This document shows positions 23,341 to 33,243 of a stretch of DNA of 64,000 nt, one piece after another. Position numbers and translations under genes: made by a program. The notes beneath the pieces are model-generated. The model was not told the DNA's origin, did not search any database, and was given only the letters and a program-made list of their open reading frames with translations. The stretch covers positions 186,001-250,000 of the forward strand of contig JAHHIA010000001.1 in assembly GCA_019359045.1 (NCBI GenBank), written 5' to 3'. How positions within the stretch are numbered: the stretch's first letter is position 1; every line of letters begins with the position of its first letter. This stretch comes from Scytolyngbya sp. HA4215-MV1 (lineage in GTDB: Bacteria > Cyanobacteriota > Cyanobacteriia > Leptolyngbyales > Leptolyngbyaceae).

Positions 23341-25491
23341 ATGACTCAGACACCTGCGCTTAAAACCCAACAACTGCAAGTGGGTGGAATGGATTGTCCC
23401 AGTTGTGCCATGAAGATCGAGAGCAACTTGCAGTTGTTGAAAGGAGTGGCTGAAGTTGCCGTCAGCGTTGCAACCGAGCGTTTGACAGTTTCCTATGACC
23501 CACAGCAGGTCAGTGAAGCCGAGATTCGGACCCGGGTAAAAGCACTGGGATATAGCATTGCAACGCCAGCCACCCAGACGGAGCTTCACGACCATCATCA
23601 TGACCATCACCATGAGCATCATTCCAGAACCGAATTTAACCTCAAACGAGAACTGCCCCCGGTACTGGTAGTCGTTGCCTTGTTCGGACTGGGGCTAATC
23701 TTTGAGGAGCCTTTGCAACATACCCCTAGTCGATTGGGGGAGTATGCCGTGTTCATTCCGGCGTATCTGATCAGTGGATGGTCGGTGTTGAAGACTGCCG
23801 GACGCAACATCCTACGCGGACAAGTTTTTGACGAAAATTTTCTGATGACGATCGCCACCCTCGGGGCGATCGCGATTCACAAAATCCCTGAAGCCGTGGG
23901 GGTAATGCTGTTCTACAAAGTGGGCGAACTGTTTCAGGACATGGCAGTGAGTCGTTCGCGGCGATCGATTCAGTCCTTGTTGGCAATTCGCCCGGATACT
24001 GCCAATCTCAAAACTGACCAAGGGATTCTGGTGGTTACGCCAGAACAGGTTCAAGTGGGTGAGCGGATTCTGGTCAAGCCAGGAGAGCGAATTCCGTTGG
24101 ATGGAGAAGTGCTCGAGGGAACATCTCAGGTGGAGACTTCTGCCCTGACTGGGGAATCCGTTCCTCGCACAATCCGACCTGGAGAAGCTGTGCTGGCAGG
24201 CATGATCAATCAGTCTGGTGTAGTAACCATTCGAGTCACCAAACGGTTTAGTGAATCTTCGATCGCCCGGATTCTGGACCTCGTAGAAAATGCCAGCAGC
24301 AAAAAAGCGACAACTGAAAAATTTATCACCCGCTTTGCCCAACGCTATACTCCGGTTGTGGTGATGCTTTCGCTAGCCGTTGCTCTGATTCCACCTCTTT
24401 TGATCCCAGGGGCAACTCAGGCAGAATGGGTCTATCGAGCGCTGATTCTACTCGTGATCTCTTGCCCCTGTGGGCTAGTCATCAGCATTCCCTTAGGCTA
24501 CTTTGGTGGCATTGGTGGAGCTGCCAAGCGGGGCATTTTGGTGAAGGGATCTACCTTTCTGGATACCCTGGCAAACGTGAAAACAGTGGTATTTGACAAG
24601 ACGGGAACGCTGACCAAAGGCGTGTTCAACGTCACTGAGATCCTGACCCAAAATGGCTTCACTCAATCTGAATTACTGGAACTGGCAGCCCAAGTAGAAG
24701 CCCATTCAACCCATCCTGTAGCACAAGCGATTCGCACAGCCTATGGTCGCGCCATTGATGACTCCCAGGTAGAAAATTACGTTGAGATGGCTGGATATGG
24801 CATTCAAGCCAAAATCAATGGGCAGGTCGTTATGGCGGGCAACGATCGCCTATTGCATCGGGAGAAGATTGAACACAACGTTTGCACGGTCGATGGTACG
24901 GTAGTGCACCTGGCGGTTGATAGCCAGTATGCCGGACGTATCATCATTGCTGATGAATTGAAAGATGATGCAGCTCAAGCGATTCAAGTGTTGAAAGCAA
25001 ACGGCATTCAGAAAATCGTCATGCTGACTGGCGATAATCAATCCGCCGCGGCTAGGATTGCTGACAAGGTCGGTCTAGACAGTTTTTTGGCAGAGTTGCT
25101 ACCCGAAGGAAAAGTTCAGGCGATCGAAACCCTTTTGGCTCAGGGGCGCCCTGGCAATCGCGTTGCTTTTGTCGGTGATGGTATCAATGATGCTCCGGTT
25201 CTGGCGAGAGCCGATGTGGGCATTGCGATGGGGGCGCTAGGATCAGATGCCGCGATCGAGACAGCGGATGTCGTTTTGATGACGGATGCCCCCTCAAAAG
25301 TAGCCGAAGCGATTCAAGTAGGACGAAAAACGCTACGAATTGTCTGGCAGAACATCACCTTTGCGATCGTGATCAAGGGCATCTTCATTGTGCTGGGAGT
25401 TTTCGGCATTGCAACCATGTGGACAGCAGTTTTTGCCGACATTGGGGTAGCCCTCATCGCCATCTTCAACGCTATGCGAGTGCTGAGGTGA
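23341..25491 (+). CDS. ziaA: P1B-type Zn/Cd/Co-transporting ATPase, ZiaA-like
   Basis: About 716 residues. It has an N-terminal heavy-metal domain with GMDCPSCAMKIESNL (CxxC), a His-rich linker (DHHHDHHHEHHS), the transmembrane CPC motif in LVISCPCGLVISIP, the phosphorylation site DKTGTLTKG, the HP-locus in HSTHPVAQAI, and the hinge GDGINDAPVLARADVGIAMG. These define a zinc/cadmium-exporting P1B ATPase in the plasma membrane. I chose ATG 23341; ATG 23311 would add ten residues and the frame is open further back across the operator. It is divergent from its likely repressor with an SmtB-type operator between them. Confidence 0.93.
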   Translation: MTQTPALKTQQLQVGGMDCPSCAMKIESNLQLLKGVAEVAVSVATERLTVSYDPQQVSEAEIRTRVKALGYSIATPATQTELHDHHHDHHHEHHSRTEFNLKRELPPVLVVVALFGLGLIFEEPLQHTPSRLGEYAVFIPAYLISGWSVLKTAGRNILRGQVFDENFLMTIATLGAIAIHKIPEAVGVMLFYKVGELFQDMAVSRSRRSIQSLLAIRPDTANLKTDQGILVVTPEQVQVGERILVKPGERIPLDGEVLEGTSQVETSALTGESVPRTIRPGEAVLAGMINQSGVVTIRVTKRFSESSIARILDLVENASSKKATTEKFITRFAQRYTPVVVMLSLAVALIPPLLIPGATQAEWVYRALILLVISCPCGLVISIPLGYFGGIGGAAKRGILVKGSTFLDTLANVKTVVFDKTGTLTKGVFNVTEILTQNGFTQSELLELAAQVEAHSTHPVAQAIRTAYGRAIDDSQVENYVEMAGYGIQAKINGQVVMAGNDRLLHREKIEHNVCTVDGTVVHLAVDSQYAGRIIIADELKDDAAQAIQVLKANGIQKIVMLTGDNQSAAARIADKVGLDSFLAELLPEGKVQAIETLLAQGRPGNRVAFVGDGINDAPVLARADVGIAMGALGSDAAIETADVVLMTDAPSKVAEAIQVGRKTLRIVWQNITFAIVIKGIFIVLGVFGIATMWTAVFADIGVALIAIFNAMRVLR

Positions 25492-25593
25492 AGATCACCC
25501 CTCAGATGGACAATCTGAACTTTTTGAGCAAGGTGAAGCGAATCAACATTGGCTGAAAATTGGGTCAGGGTCGTAAGACGCTACCGAAATGAT

Positions 25594-25770
25594 TCAGAGA
25601 AACCCTAAGTATTTTGAGAAACGATAGCCAAGCCAAATACCTGCGACACCACCGACCAGTCCAAAAAATATCGAGATTAATGAAAACACACTGCCGCCCC
25701 ACAGGACAGGGATGTAACTCCCTATGCTTGAGCCCAAAAACATTCCCAAGCCGATTATTAATTTATTCAT
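25594..25770 (-). CDS. Small membrane protein (58 aa)
   Basis: The frame MNKLIIGLGMFLGSSIGSYI... encodes 58 residues that are almost wholly hydrophobic, with two Gly-zipper-like helices (IIGLGMFLGSSIGSYIPVL and ISIFFGLVGGVAGIWLGY) and a short basic end. Small glycine-zipper proteins of this kind are widespread in bacteria; the function is not known. It converges on the ZiaA-like gene with about 100 nt between. Confidence 0.65.
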   Translation of the reverse strand: MNKLIIGLGMFLGSSIGSYIPVLWGGSVFSLISIFFGLVGGVAGIWLGYRFSKYLGFL

Positions 25771-25826
25771 GTGCTGATCTTATCGAGTCCACGGCATGAA
25801 AATTGTCGATCGCTGAGTGGATGGTT

Positions 25827-26240
25827 TTACTCTTCGACCTTCCCTCTGAGCGCTTTGATTTGCCCCCGTTTAGTTTTGCTGTCGAGCCGTTTTTGCCCAG
25901 ACCTGCGAGAAGACCGGGTAGGCTTGCGCTTTTTAGGCATGATCGTCACGCTTTGGAGCAGTTCTTGCAGGCGGCTAAGCGCATCTGCTTTGTTTTGCTC
26001 TTGGGTGCGTTGTTGTTGGGCTTTAATGATGATGATGCCATCTTTGGTAATGCGGCTGTCGCTCAGGTTGAGCAGGCGCTCTTTGTAAAGGGGCGAGAGC
26101 GAGGAGGTGCGAATGTCGAAGCGTAGGTGGATGGCGGTGGCGACTTTGTTGACGTTCTGTCCGCCTGCACCTTGGGAGCGAATGGCAGTCAGTTCAATTT
26201 CACTGAGGGGAATAGCGGTTCGATCGGTAATTTGCAGCAT
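25827..26240 (-). CDS. arfB: Ribosome rescue factor ArfB (peptidyl-tRNA hydrolase, YaeJ family)
   Basis: A 137-residue class-I release-factor-like protein. The GGQ motif is in RSQGAGGQNVNKVAT and the basic C-terminal tail (PKKRKPTRSSRRSGQKRLDSKTKRGQ) matches the part of ArfB that inserts into the empty mRNA channel. It hydrolyses peptidyl-tRNA on stalled ribosomes lacking a stop codon. It lacks the stop-codon recognition domains of RF1/RF2, consistent with its short length. It lies just downstream of the hybrid kinase gene on the same strand. Confidence 0.92.
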   Translation of the reverse strand: MLQITDRTAIPLSEIELTAIRSQGAGGQNVNKVATAIHLRFDIRTSSLSPLYKERLLNLSDSRITKDGIIIIKAQQQRTQEQNKADALSRLQELLQSVTIMPKKRKPTRSSRRSGQKRLDSKTKRGQIKALRGKVEE

Positions 26241-26308
26241 GAGTGGGGAAGGTCTTTGGGCAACACCATCATCAGTGTAGAGTCGTTTTTAAGGCAGGGT
26301 GGTTATGA

Positions 26309-29128
26309 TCACAAGCGATTGAGCAAGTTTGCCACAACTGCAATAAATTCCGCTGGTTCCACTGGCTTGGGGACATGGGACTGAAACCCTGCGGCTAATG
26401 CTTTGATCCGGTCTTCTGTGCGAGCGTAAGCTGTGAGGGCAATCGCCGGAATGCGACCTCCCTGTTCTGGCGCTAAGGCTCGAATTTGCCGAATTAGCAT
26501 ATACCCATCTTCCTCTGGCATCCCAATGTCACTGACCAATAGATCGGGTCTTTGGTCAAACGAGCTTTGGGTAAGGGTCGAAAACGCTTCCCGTGCCGAT
26601 GCCACAGCCGTCACCATTGCTCCACTTTCCCGCAAAAGCGTTCCCAATAGCTCGCGAGCATCGGTTTCATCATCCACAATCAAAACCTTCAACCCCTCTA
26701 ATCTCGGCGCATCCATCAGAGGAATTGTGTCACTCACGATCGGATGCACGCGTTCAATGTCGGTGGGTTCTGGGCGAAAGATAGTGGTGGGCAGATTGAT
26801 CATAAAGGTGGCTCCCTGCCCTATCCCTGCACTGGCAGCCTGAATGCTGCCTCCATGCAATTCTATTAAATGACGGACGATCGATAGTCCGAGACCTAAC
26901 CCCCCATATTTTCGAGTGGTTGTACTATCTGCTTGCTGTAACCGCTCGAACACATGGGGGAGAAATTCTGGGCTAATGCCCTGCCCAGTATCGCTGACGG
27001 TGATCTCAACATGTGAATTGATGCGTTCTAAGCGAATCTGAACTCGACCGCCTTTGGGTGTGAACTTCACCGCATTGGACAGCAAATTCCAAAACACCTG
27101 TTGGAGCCGATCGGGGTCGCCAGAAACAGGACCCGCAGCAGGGTCTAAAAGACTTTGAATCCGGATGTTTTTGGCTTGTGCAGCAGGGCGAATGGAATCG
27201 ATCGCAGCCTCAATCACCGCAACCAGAACAACCGGACGAACGTTTAATCGCAGTTTGCCAGTAATGATTCGCGAGACATCTAACAGGTCGTTAATCAGTT
27301 GATTTTGTGCTCTGGCATTGCGCTCGATCGTTTCGATCGCCCGATTCATTGTCGCCTCATTGAGTTGTTTAGAACGTAGCATCGTTGCCCATCCCAATAT
27401 GGCGTTCAAGGGGGTCCGCAACTCATGAGAAACCGTTGCGAGAAACTCATCTTTCAATCGATTGGCACGGGATAACTCGGTTGCTTGTTGACGCAGTAAT
27501 GACTCAATCTCCTTACTTTTAGTTAGGTCCAAAACAAAACAGACCCAGGCGATTTCGTCGCTTTCGAGTTGGGCGGCTCCCAGCAGAATAGGGACTCGAC
27601 TGCCATCTTTGCGAATATATTCTTTTTCAAAGGGCGCACAACTGCCAGCGATCGCCAGTTCCTGTAACACTTGCTCGTCTTGCGAAATGTATTCTGGTGG
27701 CGTCATGTCACTCCAATTCATCACGCCATTATGCAGATCCTCACGGGTATAACCCACAATTTGGAGAAATGCATCATTTGCCTCCATAATCGTGCCATTG
27801 GGACCTGCCAAAAGCACCCCAATAATGTTGGCTTCGACCAGGCGACTAAACCGGGCTTCGCTTTTCTTGAGGGCAATCTGTTGCGCGCTCAGGTCTGCCG
27901 CTAAAGCTTCAGCTTGTCGTCGTGCTACAACTTGATTGGTAACCTCAAAGCCAAAGGTAATGACTCCTTCCACCGCACCATGAATATCGAAGATTGGCTG
28001 GTAGATAAAGTTGAAAAAGCCTTCCTCGATCGTTCCATTCCCTTGCCGATCCAATTGAGCTGCGATTTCGTTACCAACAAACGGTTGCCCGGTTGCATAG
28101 ACCTGATCCAACAGTTCAAAAAAACCTTGTCCCTCCAGGTCAGAAAAAGCCTCCCGTGCAGTCCGTCCCATCAGCTTGCGATTCCCTACAAGTTGACAAT
28201 AGAGCGGATTGGCAAACTCGAAAACATGATCAGAACCACGATTAATGCAGATAAATGCTGGAGCTTCCAGCAAGAGCGAGTAAAGGCGATTTCGCTGTAC
28301 CTCCACTTCTGCTCGGGCAGCTTGCTCCCGCAGCAAAAGTTGATCGCGTTGGGCTTCTGCTTGCCTGCGCTCCGTCATATCCCGAGAAATAGCAACCACC
28401 GATTTCGTAGATGGATCGGTACTCAATGGAGTGAGGATATATTCGTAGTAACGGACTCCACTGTCTGTGACAAAAACCGTCTCACTTCTCAGCGATCGCC
28501 CAGTAGACATCACCGTTTCTCGTTGCGTATCCACAGGTTCCATCAAATCGGCGGGCAAACCCAGATCTCGCCATGTCTTACCAATCAAATCATCGGGTTG
28601 CAAACCGAGCATTGCGGCACTGCCAGCGCTGACATGGCGATAGCGCCCCGCTTGATCGAAAACGTAAAGATGATCGACAGACGCTGAAAAAATTGCATTC
28701 AATGTATTCGCCTGGTCTTGCGCTTGAATAGCAAGTTGCCGATACTGTGCCTCACTGATCTGCAACCTTGACAATGCTCGCTCAAGTCGCTGCTTTGCAT
28801 GCCGCAGCGCACCAGAGAGAACACTGATCAGCACACCCTCTAACAAAAATAAACTCAATCGCGAACCACTCACCCAGGTTAACGACAAAGAATAAATGGG
28901 CGGGACAAAGTAGTAGGTACTAATAAACCCTGACAAAGCGGTTGCCACCAGTCCCGGACCAAAGCCACCATATCCGGCACTGACCATCACCGCGCCAAAG
29001 AATAAGAGGAAGGGACTCTGGGTCATGGACAGGAGCGGATCGAGCAGAAGCATCAACAGTGTTGCCAACAAGACGCTGAGTCCAGCGATGCTGTAGCGTA
29101 CAAGTTGGGAGCGGGTCAGATTCAGCAT
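26309..29128 (-). CDS. Hybrid histidine kinase: DUF4118-PAS-PAS-PAS-kinase-receiver
   Basis: A 939-residue membrane kinase. Four N-terminal helices (about residues 12-110, with the GFGPGLVATALSGFISTYYFVPP block of DUF4118) are followed by three PAS domains (about 140-255, 285-405 and 430-545), a HisKA H-box FLATVSHELRTPLNAILGW, an ATPase domain (DTGQGISPEFLPHVFERL and GGLGLGLSIVRHL) and a C-terminal receiver (LIVDDETDARELL and phosphoacceptor in LLVSDIGMPEEDGY). No response regulator or output domain is adjacent, so its partner is unknown. The kinase and receiver parts are closely similar to those of the next gene, indicating a duplication of the core with different sensor modules. Confidence 0.92.
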   Translation of the reverse strand: MLNLTRSQLVRYSIAGLSVLLATLLMLLLDPLLSMTQSPFLLFFGAVMVSAGYGGFGPGLVATALSGFISTYYFVPPIYSLSLTWVSGSRLSLFLLEGVLISVLSGALRHAKQRLERALSRLQISEAQYRQLAIQAQDQANTLNAIFSASVDHLYVFDQAGRYRHVSAGSAAMLGLQPDDLIGKTWRDLGLPADLMEPVDTQRETVMSTGRSLRSETVFVTDSGVRYYEYILTPLSTDPSTKSVVAISRDMTERRQAEAQRDQLLLREQAARAEVEVQRNRLYSLLLEAPAFICINRGSDHVFEFANPLYCQLVGNRKLMGRTAREAFSDLEGQGFFELLDQVYATGQPFVGNEIAAQLDRQGNGTIEEGFFNFIYQPIFDIHGAVEGVITFGFEVTNQVVARRQAEALAADLSAQQIALKKSEARFSRLVEANIIGVLLAGPNGTIMEANDAFLQIVGYTREDLHNGVMNWSDMTPPEYISQDEQVLQELAIAGSCAPFEKEYIRKDGSRVPILLGAAQLESDEIAWVCFVLDLTKSKEIESLLRQQATELSRANRLKDEFLATVSHELRTPLNAILGWATMLRSKQLNEATMNRAIETIERNARAQNQLINDLLDVSRIITGKLRLNVRPVVLVAVIEAAIDSIRPAAQAKNIRIQSLLDPAAGPVSGDPDRLQQVFWNLLSNAVKFTPKGGRVQIRLERINSHVEITVSDTGQGISPEFLPHVFERLQQADSTTTRKYGGLGLGLSIVRHLIELHGGSIQAASAGIGQGATFMINLPTTIFRPEPTDIERVHPIVSDTIPLMDAPRLEGLKVLIVDDETDARELLGTLLRESGAMVTAVASAREAFSTLTQSSFDQRPDLLVSDIGMPEEDGYMLIRQIRALAPEQGGRIPAIALTAYARTEDRIKALAAGFQSHVPKPVEPAEFIAVVANLLNRL

Positions 29129-29180
29129 TCCTGTATTTGAAATTAAGTTGTTAAAAATCGCGACTCCAGGTTTTTTCCAA

Positions 29181-32100
29181 TCAAGATTTCATCAAAGTTA
29201 CGATCGCATTCACCAACGCTTCTGGTTCGATCGGTTTGGCAAGATGTTGTTGAAATCCAGCTGCTAATGCCTGCTGTTGGTCGAGTTCGCCGGCGTAGGC
29301 AGTCAGGGCGATCGCCGGAATTTGTCCGCCTCGTTCTGGGGGTAGACTTCGCACCTGACGCATGAGTTCATAACCATCTATCTCTGGCATACCAATGTCG
29401 CTAATGAGAATATCTGGCTTAAATCCATCTAAGGCTGCAACGGCTGCAACGGCGGATGCTACAACTTTTGTCTCTGCTCCGGTTAGGTTCAAAATGGTAA
29501 AAGTGAGTTCTCGCATATCGGCTTCATCATCCACCACTAAAATCCGCAAATTAGCCAGGGGTAAGGTCGTCGCCTCCGGGCTGAACCCCTCGACTTGATC
29601 AAGGGGTTCTCCAACCGCATTTTTTGATATCGGTAATAAAACTGTAAAGGTGGCGCCGAAGCCTTCGCCTTGGCTCTCCGCCTTGACTGTTCCGCCATGC
29701 AGTTCAGTGAAATATCGGACGATCGCCAGCCCTAATCCCAATCCACCAAATTTTCGGGTTGTTGTGCCATCTTCCTGTCGAAAATACTCAAACACATAAG
29801 GGAGAAACTCTGACGAAATCCCTTTGCCAGTGTCTCTCACCTGAATTTGAGCCTGGATGCCCACCCGTTCCAGACAGATATCAATATGTCCACCGGCAGG
29901 TGTGAACTTGACGGCATTGGACAGCAAATTCCACATGACCTGTTGGAGGCGCCCCGAATCGCCTGAGATTAGCCCAATATTGCCTATTACCACTTTCTGA
30001 ATTTCGATGTTTTTGGCTGCGGCTGACAAGTGCACAGTTTCAATCGCCGCATCAATCACCGTCACCAAATTAACTTCACAAACATTCAACATCATCTTGC
30101 CGCGCAAGATACGTGAGATGTCGAGTAAATCATCAATCAGTTGCGTTTGCAATTTAGCATTCCGTTCGATCGTCTCTAAGGCTCGCTGGGTCGCTGACTG
30201 ATCAAATTGGCGCGTTTGGAGCAACTTTGTCCACCCTAAGATGGGGTTGAGGGGCGATCGTAACTCATGGGACAATACTGCCAAAAACTCATCTTTAATC
30301 CGGTTCGCTCGTTCTGCTTCGGCTCTCGCTTGCTGCTCTGCCTTGTAAAGTTGGGCACGCACAATGGCTTGAGCACATTGGCGGCTGACGGCAAGAGTAA
30401 ATTCGCGATCGTCCTGGCTCAGGAGTTTGAACTCCTGGAAACTGAGCAGCATTCCACCTACGGAAGTGCCCTCAGCCACCAAAGGAATCGCTATCCAGGA
30501 TTTAAAATTATATCGATTATAAACTTCAGCGAGATGCGGGTAGCGAGCAATCCGCTCTAACACGGTTTCTGCCCATATGGGTTCCCCAGTTCGGATAGCC
30601 TCTGCTAAAGGGACATCAAGGTTAATCGAAAACCTGCGCCAAGATTCTATCAGGTCTGCTGAATACCCCACTGATTTGACGATTTCGAGTTCGGTTCTCT
30701 CGTTGCTGACTAAAACCACCAGTGCAGCCGCAGTCTCTAAAGTTGCCATGCTCTGTTCGACGATGACTTCTGCGACTTGTTCAGGTGTTAGAGATTCTGA
30801 GAGAGCAGCGGTTACCATTTGTAGGCGAGAAATTCGAACAGCAGTGCGTTCGGCGGCTTGTTGCGCTTGTTGGGCTGCCTGGTATAAACGCGCATTATCT
30901 AAGGCGATCGCTGCCCGGCGTGCTAATTCTTCTGCCAGGGATAGGTCATCTAAACTGTAGGAATACTCAGACTCTGCCGAGACAAAGGAAATGACTCCTA
31001 ACGTCCTGCCGCGTGCATTCAGCGGTATCAGCATTACCGATCTCAAGCCAATTGCCCGTAAGATCCTGAGATGTTCGTCATCCCGAGCCGCCGTCACAAT
31101 TTGCTCGTCCGAAATCGTTGGATAATGCTCTGACTGTCCAGTGCGTAATACCTGGGCAATGCCTCGGGGTGCGTTTAAGTCAGGGGGATAGCGACGATGC
31201 AGATCCATCCCCCATTGCACCTTAGCGGGATCAACATGCGTAGTTGCCAGCCGTTCCAGCGTGCCATCCTCTTTGAGAATATCGACTGCACACCAATCTG
31301 CCAGCATGGGAACAACAGCTTGCGCCACGCTTTTAATGGTGTATTCATAATCCAACGAGGAGGTCAGGGTCGTACTTGCTTTTACCAGGAATTTCGCCCG
31401 TTGCTCGGCGGTTTCCGCAGCTTCCCGTGCCGCTTGTTCTCGTACGAGTAACTGTTCTCGTTCTGTCTCAGCTTGCTTGCGATCGGTGATGTCCTGAATC
31501 AGAACCACTGCGGAAGTAATTTCTCCTTTGCTGTTGAAAATGGGTGAAGAATTCGCATCAATTACAATCCGGTTTCCATTTGCATGGTTAATTTCCATCT
31601 CTTCATGCGTGACCACTTCACCCGTGCGAAGCGATCGCACTAAAGGATATTCATCAGGTGCATAAGCTTGTCCGTTTGGGTGATAAGCCTGGAACGGCAC
31701 CTGTTGGTCATAGTTTTCCAGCTCCAGATTTAGCTCGAAAGAATGTTGAAGAATTTGGCTAGTGCGCTCATTCGACAAGATCATCTTTTCGGAGGCGGCG
31801 TCGGCGATAATGACCCCTTCAGGCATTTGGCGTAAGACGGCTTCAAAGCGGGTACGTTCAGCTGCCAGGTCTTGAAGGAGCTGCTCCCGTTCAACTTCTG
31901 CCTGCGGTTGTTCAGCTTCGCTGAGCCTGCGCTCAGGTAAATTTGGGTGATTTAAGGCGAGAGATGCGGGAAAACCCGTTGCAAAGACCCCCCCGATCTG
32001 ATCGGTTTCATGCCAAATTGCACTATAAGACCAAGTATAGAATCGTTCTCCAGAAGTGCCGTTTTGATTAGGAAACGGTTGATTTTGGTGCTGAGACGAT

Positions 32101-32453
32101 TGCCCGGTTGTGAAGACCTGCTCAATGTCTGTGTGGAGGCTGCTCCAGGTTTCACGCCAGCGATCGTCGATGGCTTGACCGAAGCCGGTACAAAGGTTGG
32201 GCTCTTGTAGAAGGGAAAAAAAGGCATCATTGTAAACCAGGATGCGATCTTGTCCCCAAACCAGAAACATGGGACAACAGGCGTTTAATAGGATACCCAA
32301 GGCACTTTTTAGACTGGAAGACCAAGTTTCGATCGCACCCAGAGGCGTTGGTAGTCCATCTGCCACTTCTTTTGCACTGAAAAACTGCGATCGCATCCAT
32401 GCCGCTATCTCGCGATTATACGCAAATAGATCCTCGACACTTGGGTTTCCCAT
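29181..32453 (-). CDS. Hybrid histidine kinase: PAS/GAF-kinase-receiver, cytoplasmic
   Basis: About 1090 residues without clear membrane helices. The N-terminal region (about 30-180) is a PAS-like sensor (SALGILLNACCPMFLVWGQDRILVYNDAF), then a PAS domain (about 200-330), two GAF domains (about 360-530 and 550-710), the H-box FLAVLSHELRSPLNPILGW, an ATPase domain (DTGKGISSEFLPYVFEYF and GGLGLGLAIVRYF) and a receiver (LVVDDEADMRELT and ILISDIGMPEIDGYE). GAF domains may bind a small ligand or chromophore; no bilin-binding Cys was obvious. I chose the ATG at 32453 after GGAAGTGGAG; an upstream ATG at 32495 is possible. It starts 52 nt upstream of the paralogous kinase gene on the same strand. Confidence 0.9.
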   Translation of the reverse strand: MGNPSVEDLFAYNREIAAWMRSQFFSAKEVADGLPTPLGAIETWSSSLKSALGILLNACCPMFLVWGQDRILVYNDAFFSLLQEPNLCTGFGQAIDDRWRETWSSLHTDIEQVFTTGQSSQHQNQPFPNQNGTSGERFYTWSYSAIWHETDQIGGVFATGFPASLALNHPNLPERRLSEAEQPQAEVEREQLLQDLAAERTRFEAVLRQMPEGVIIADAASEKMILSNERTSQILQHSFELNLELENYDQQVPFQAYHPNGQAYAPDEYPLVRSLRTGEVVTHEEMEINHANGNRIVIDANSSPIFNSKGEITSAVVLIQDITDRKQAETEREQLLVREQAAREAAETAEQRAKFLVKASTTLTSSLDYEYTIKSVAQAVVPMLADWCAVDILKEDGTLERLATTHVDPAKVQWGMDLHRRYPPDLNAPRGIAQVLRTGQSEHYPTISDEQIVTAARDDEHLRILRAIGLRSVMLIPLNARGRTLGVISFVSAESEYSYSLDDLSLAEELARRAAIALDNARLYQAAQQAQQAAERTAVRISRLQMVTAALSESLTPEQVAEVIVEQSMATLETAAALVVLVSNERTELEIVKSVGYSADLIESWRRFSINLDVPLAEAIRTGEPIWAETVLERIARYPHLAEVYNRYNFKSWIAIPLVAEGTSVGGMLLSFQEFKLLSQDDREFTLAVSRQCAQAIVRAQLYKAEQQARAEAERANRIKDEFLAVLSHELRSPLNPILGWTKLLQTRQFDQSATQRALETIERNAKLQTQLIDDLLDISRILRGKMMLNVCEVNLVTVIDAAIETVHLSAAAKNIEIQKVVIGNIGLISGDSGRLQQVMWNLLSNAVKFTPAGGHIDICLERVGIQAQIQVRDTGKGISSEFLPYVFEYFRQEDGTTTRKFGGLGLGLAIVRYFTELHGGTVKAESQGEGFGATFTVLLPISKNAVGEPLDQVEGFSPEATTLPLANLRILVVDDEADMRELTFTILNLTGAETKVVASAVAAVAALDGFKPDILISDIGMPEIDGYELMRQVRSLPPERGGQIPAIALTAYAGELDQQQALAAGFQQHLAKPIEPEALVNAIVTLMKS

Positions 32454-33243
32454 CTCCACTTCCTTCGCGTTGAATTTGGGCGAAATGTAATGCAAGCAGC
32501 CCTTTGATCTTCTCTCCTAAGTCGGTTGGGAAGTAGATTGGCTCTGTCCTTCAATCAAGACTTGAACTTGATGTAATGCGAATGGGCAGATTGAATCTAA
32601 CCCGATTCCCAACGGCTGATCGTGGCTATGCCACGCCAATTGCTACTGCAAAATGCCCTAGAGTTACTTGGCTCAAATTCTGCAATTCACGGATTGGCTG
32701 ACCGAACGAAGGTTGCTTCAGCGGCAGGACTTGTTCCAAAAGGAGCTTGTGTAAGTAAGGCTGCATGGAATGCATGGGTTGAACATCTGATAAAACTCAT
32801 TCTCCTCTCAATGATAGAATTCACTCTCTATCCTTTGAGGGATTTGTTTTCTGCCTTGTTCGTTTACAGACTAACTGGATCGATAGCAGACGGGGGGTGG
32901 CGTTGCTGAAAAGCAGGATGATTTGGAACGAAGTTTTAAATCATTCAGCAGCATCACTTTCATCCCGTTATTGAGCAACGCCGACGGGTTGCTGACAAGA
33001 ATGAGCAGAGCATCGGTTTCAAGGGTCATCCCGATACCAACTTGTAACACAAAATTAATCCTCGTCCCTCTCTCCAGAAATCCCCGTCCCGCTTCTCCCA
33101 TCGAAATTTAAAGTTCTTTTTACAGAAGGGTTTCAAGCGCTGAGTACAGCCTTAATAACTTTAATCAGGGTTGCCAAATTCTACTCAATTCGGGGTACAT
33201 GCTACAAACGAAGTTGGTAGTCAAACGCCCTTTGAGATCCATC
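32454..33243. other. Long intergenic region with a MITE-like repeat
   Basis: This 790-nt gap separates the divergent kinase and nitrogenase-associated genes. It holds repeat copy D. Open frames here (for example 32622-32909 on the plus strand) have no recognisable domain and mixed composition, so I do not call genes in it. Confidence 0.5.
32899..32982. repeat. MITE-like repeat, copy D (best preserved)
   Basis: Perfect 9-bp terminal inverted repeats GGCGTTGCT and AGCAACGCC bound an 84-nt element with the shared core AAAAGCAGGATGATTT, GGAACGAAGTT and CTTTCATCCCG. It is the reference copy for the family (others at 3097, 12063 and 14968). Confidence 0.85.

Noticed and set aside
25470-25530. Terminator after the ZiaA-like gene
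   Set aside because: CTGAGG...CCCTCAG can pair but has no T-run, so it is too weak to call.
32622-32909. 95-aa plus-strand frame in the large gap
   Set aside because: No motif, no ribosome binding site, and the end runs into repeat copy D.
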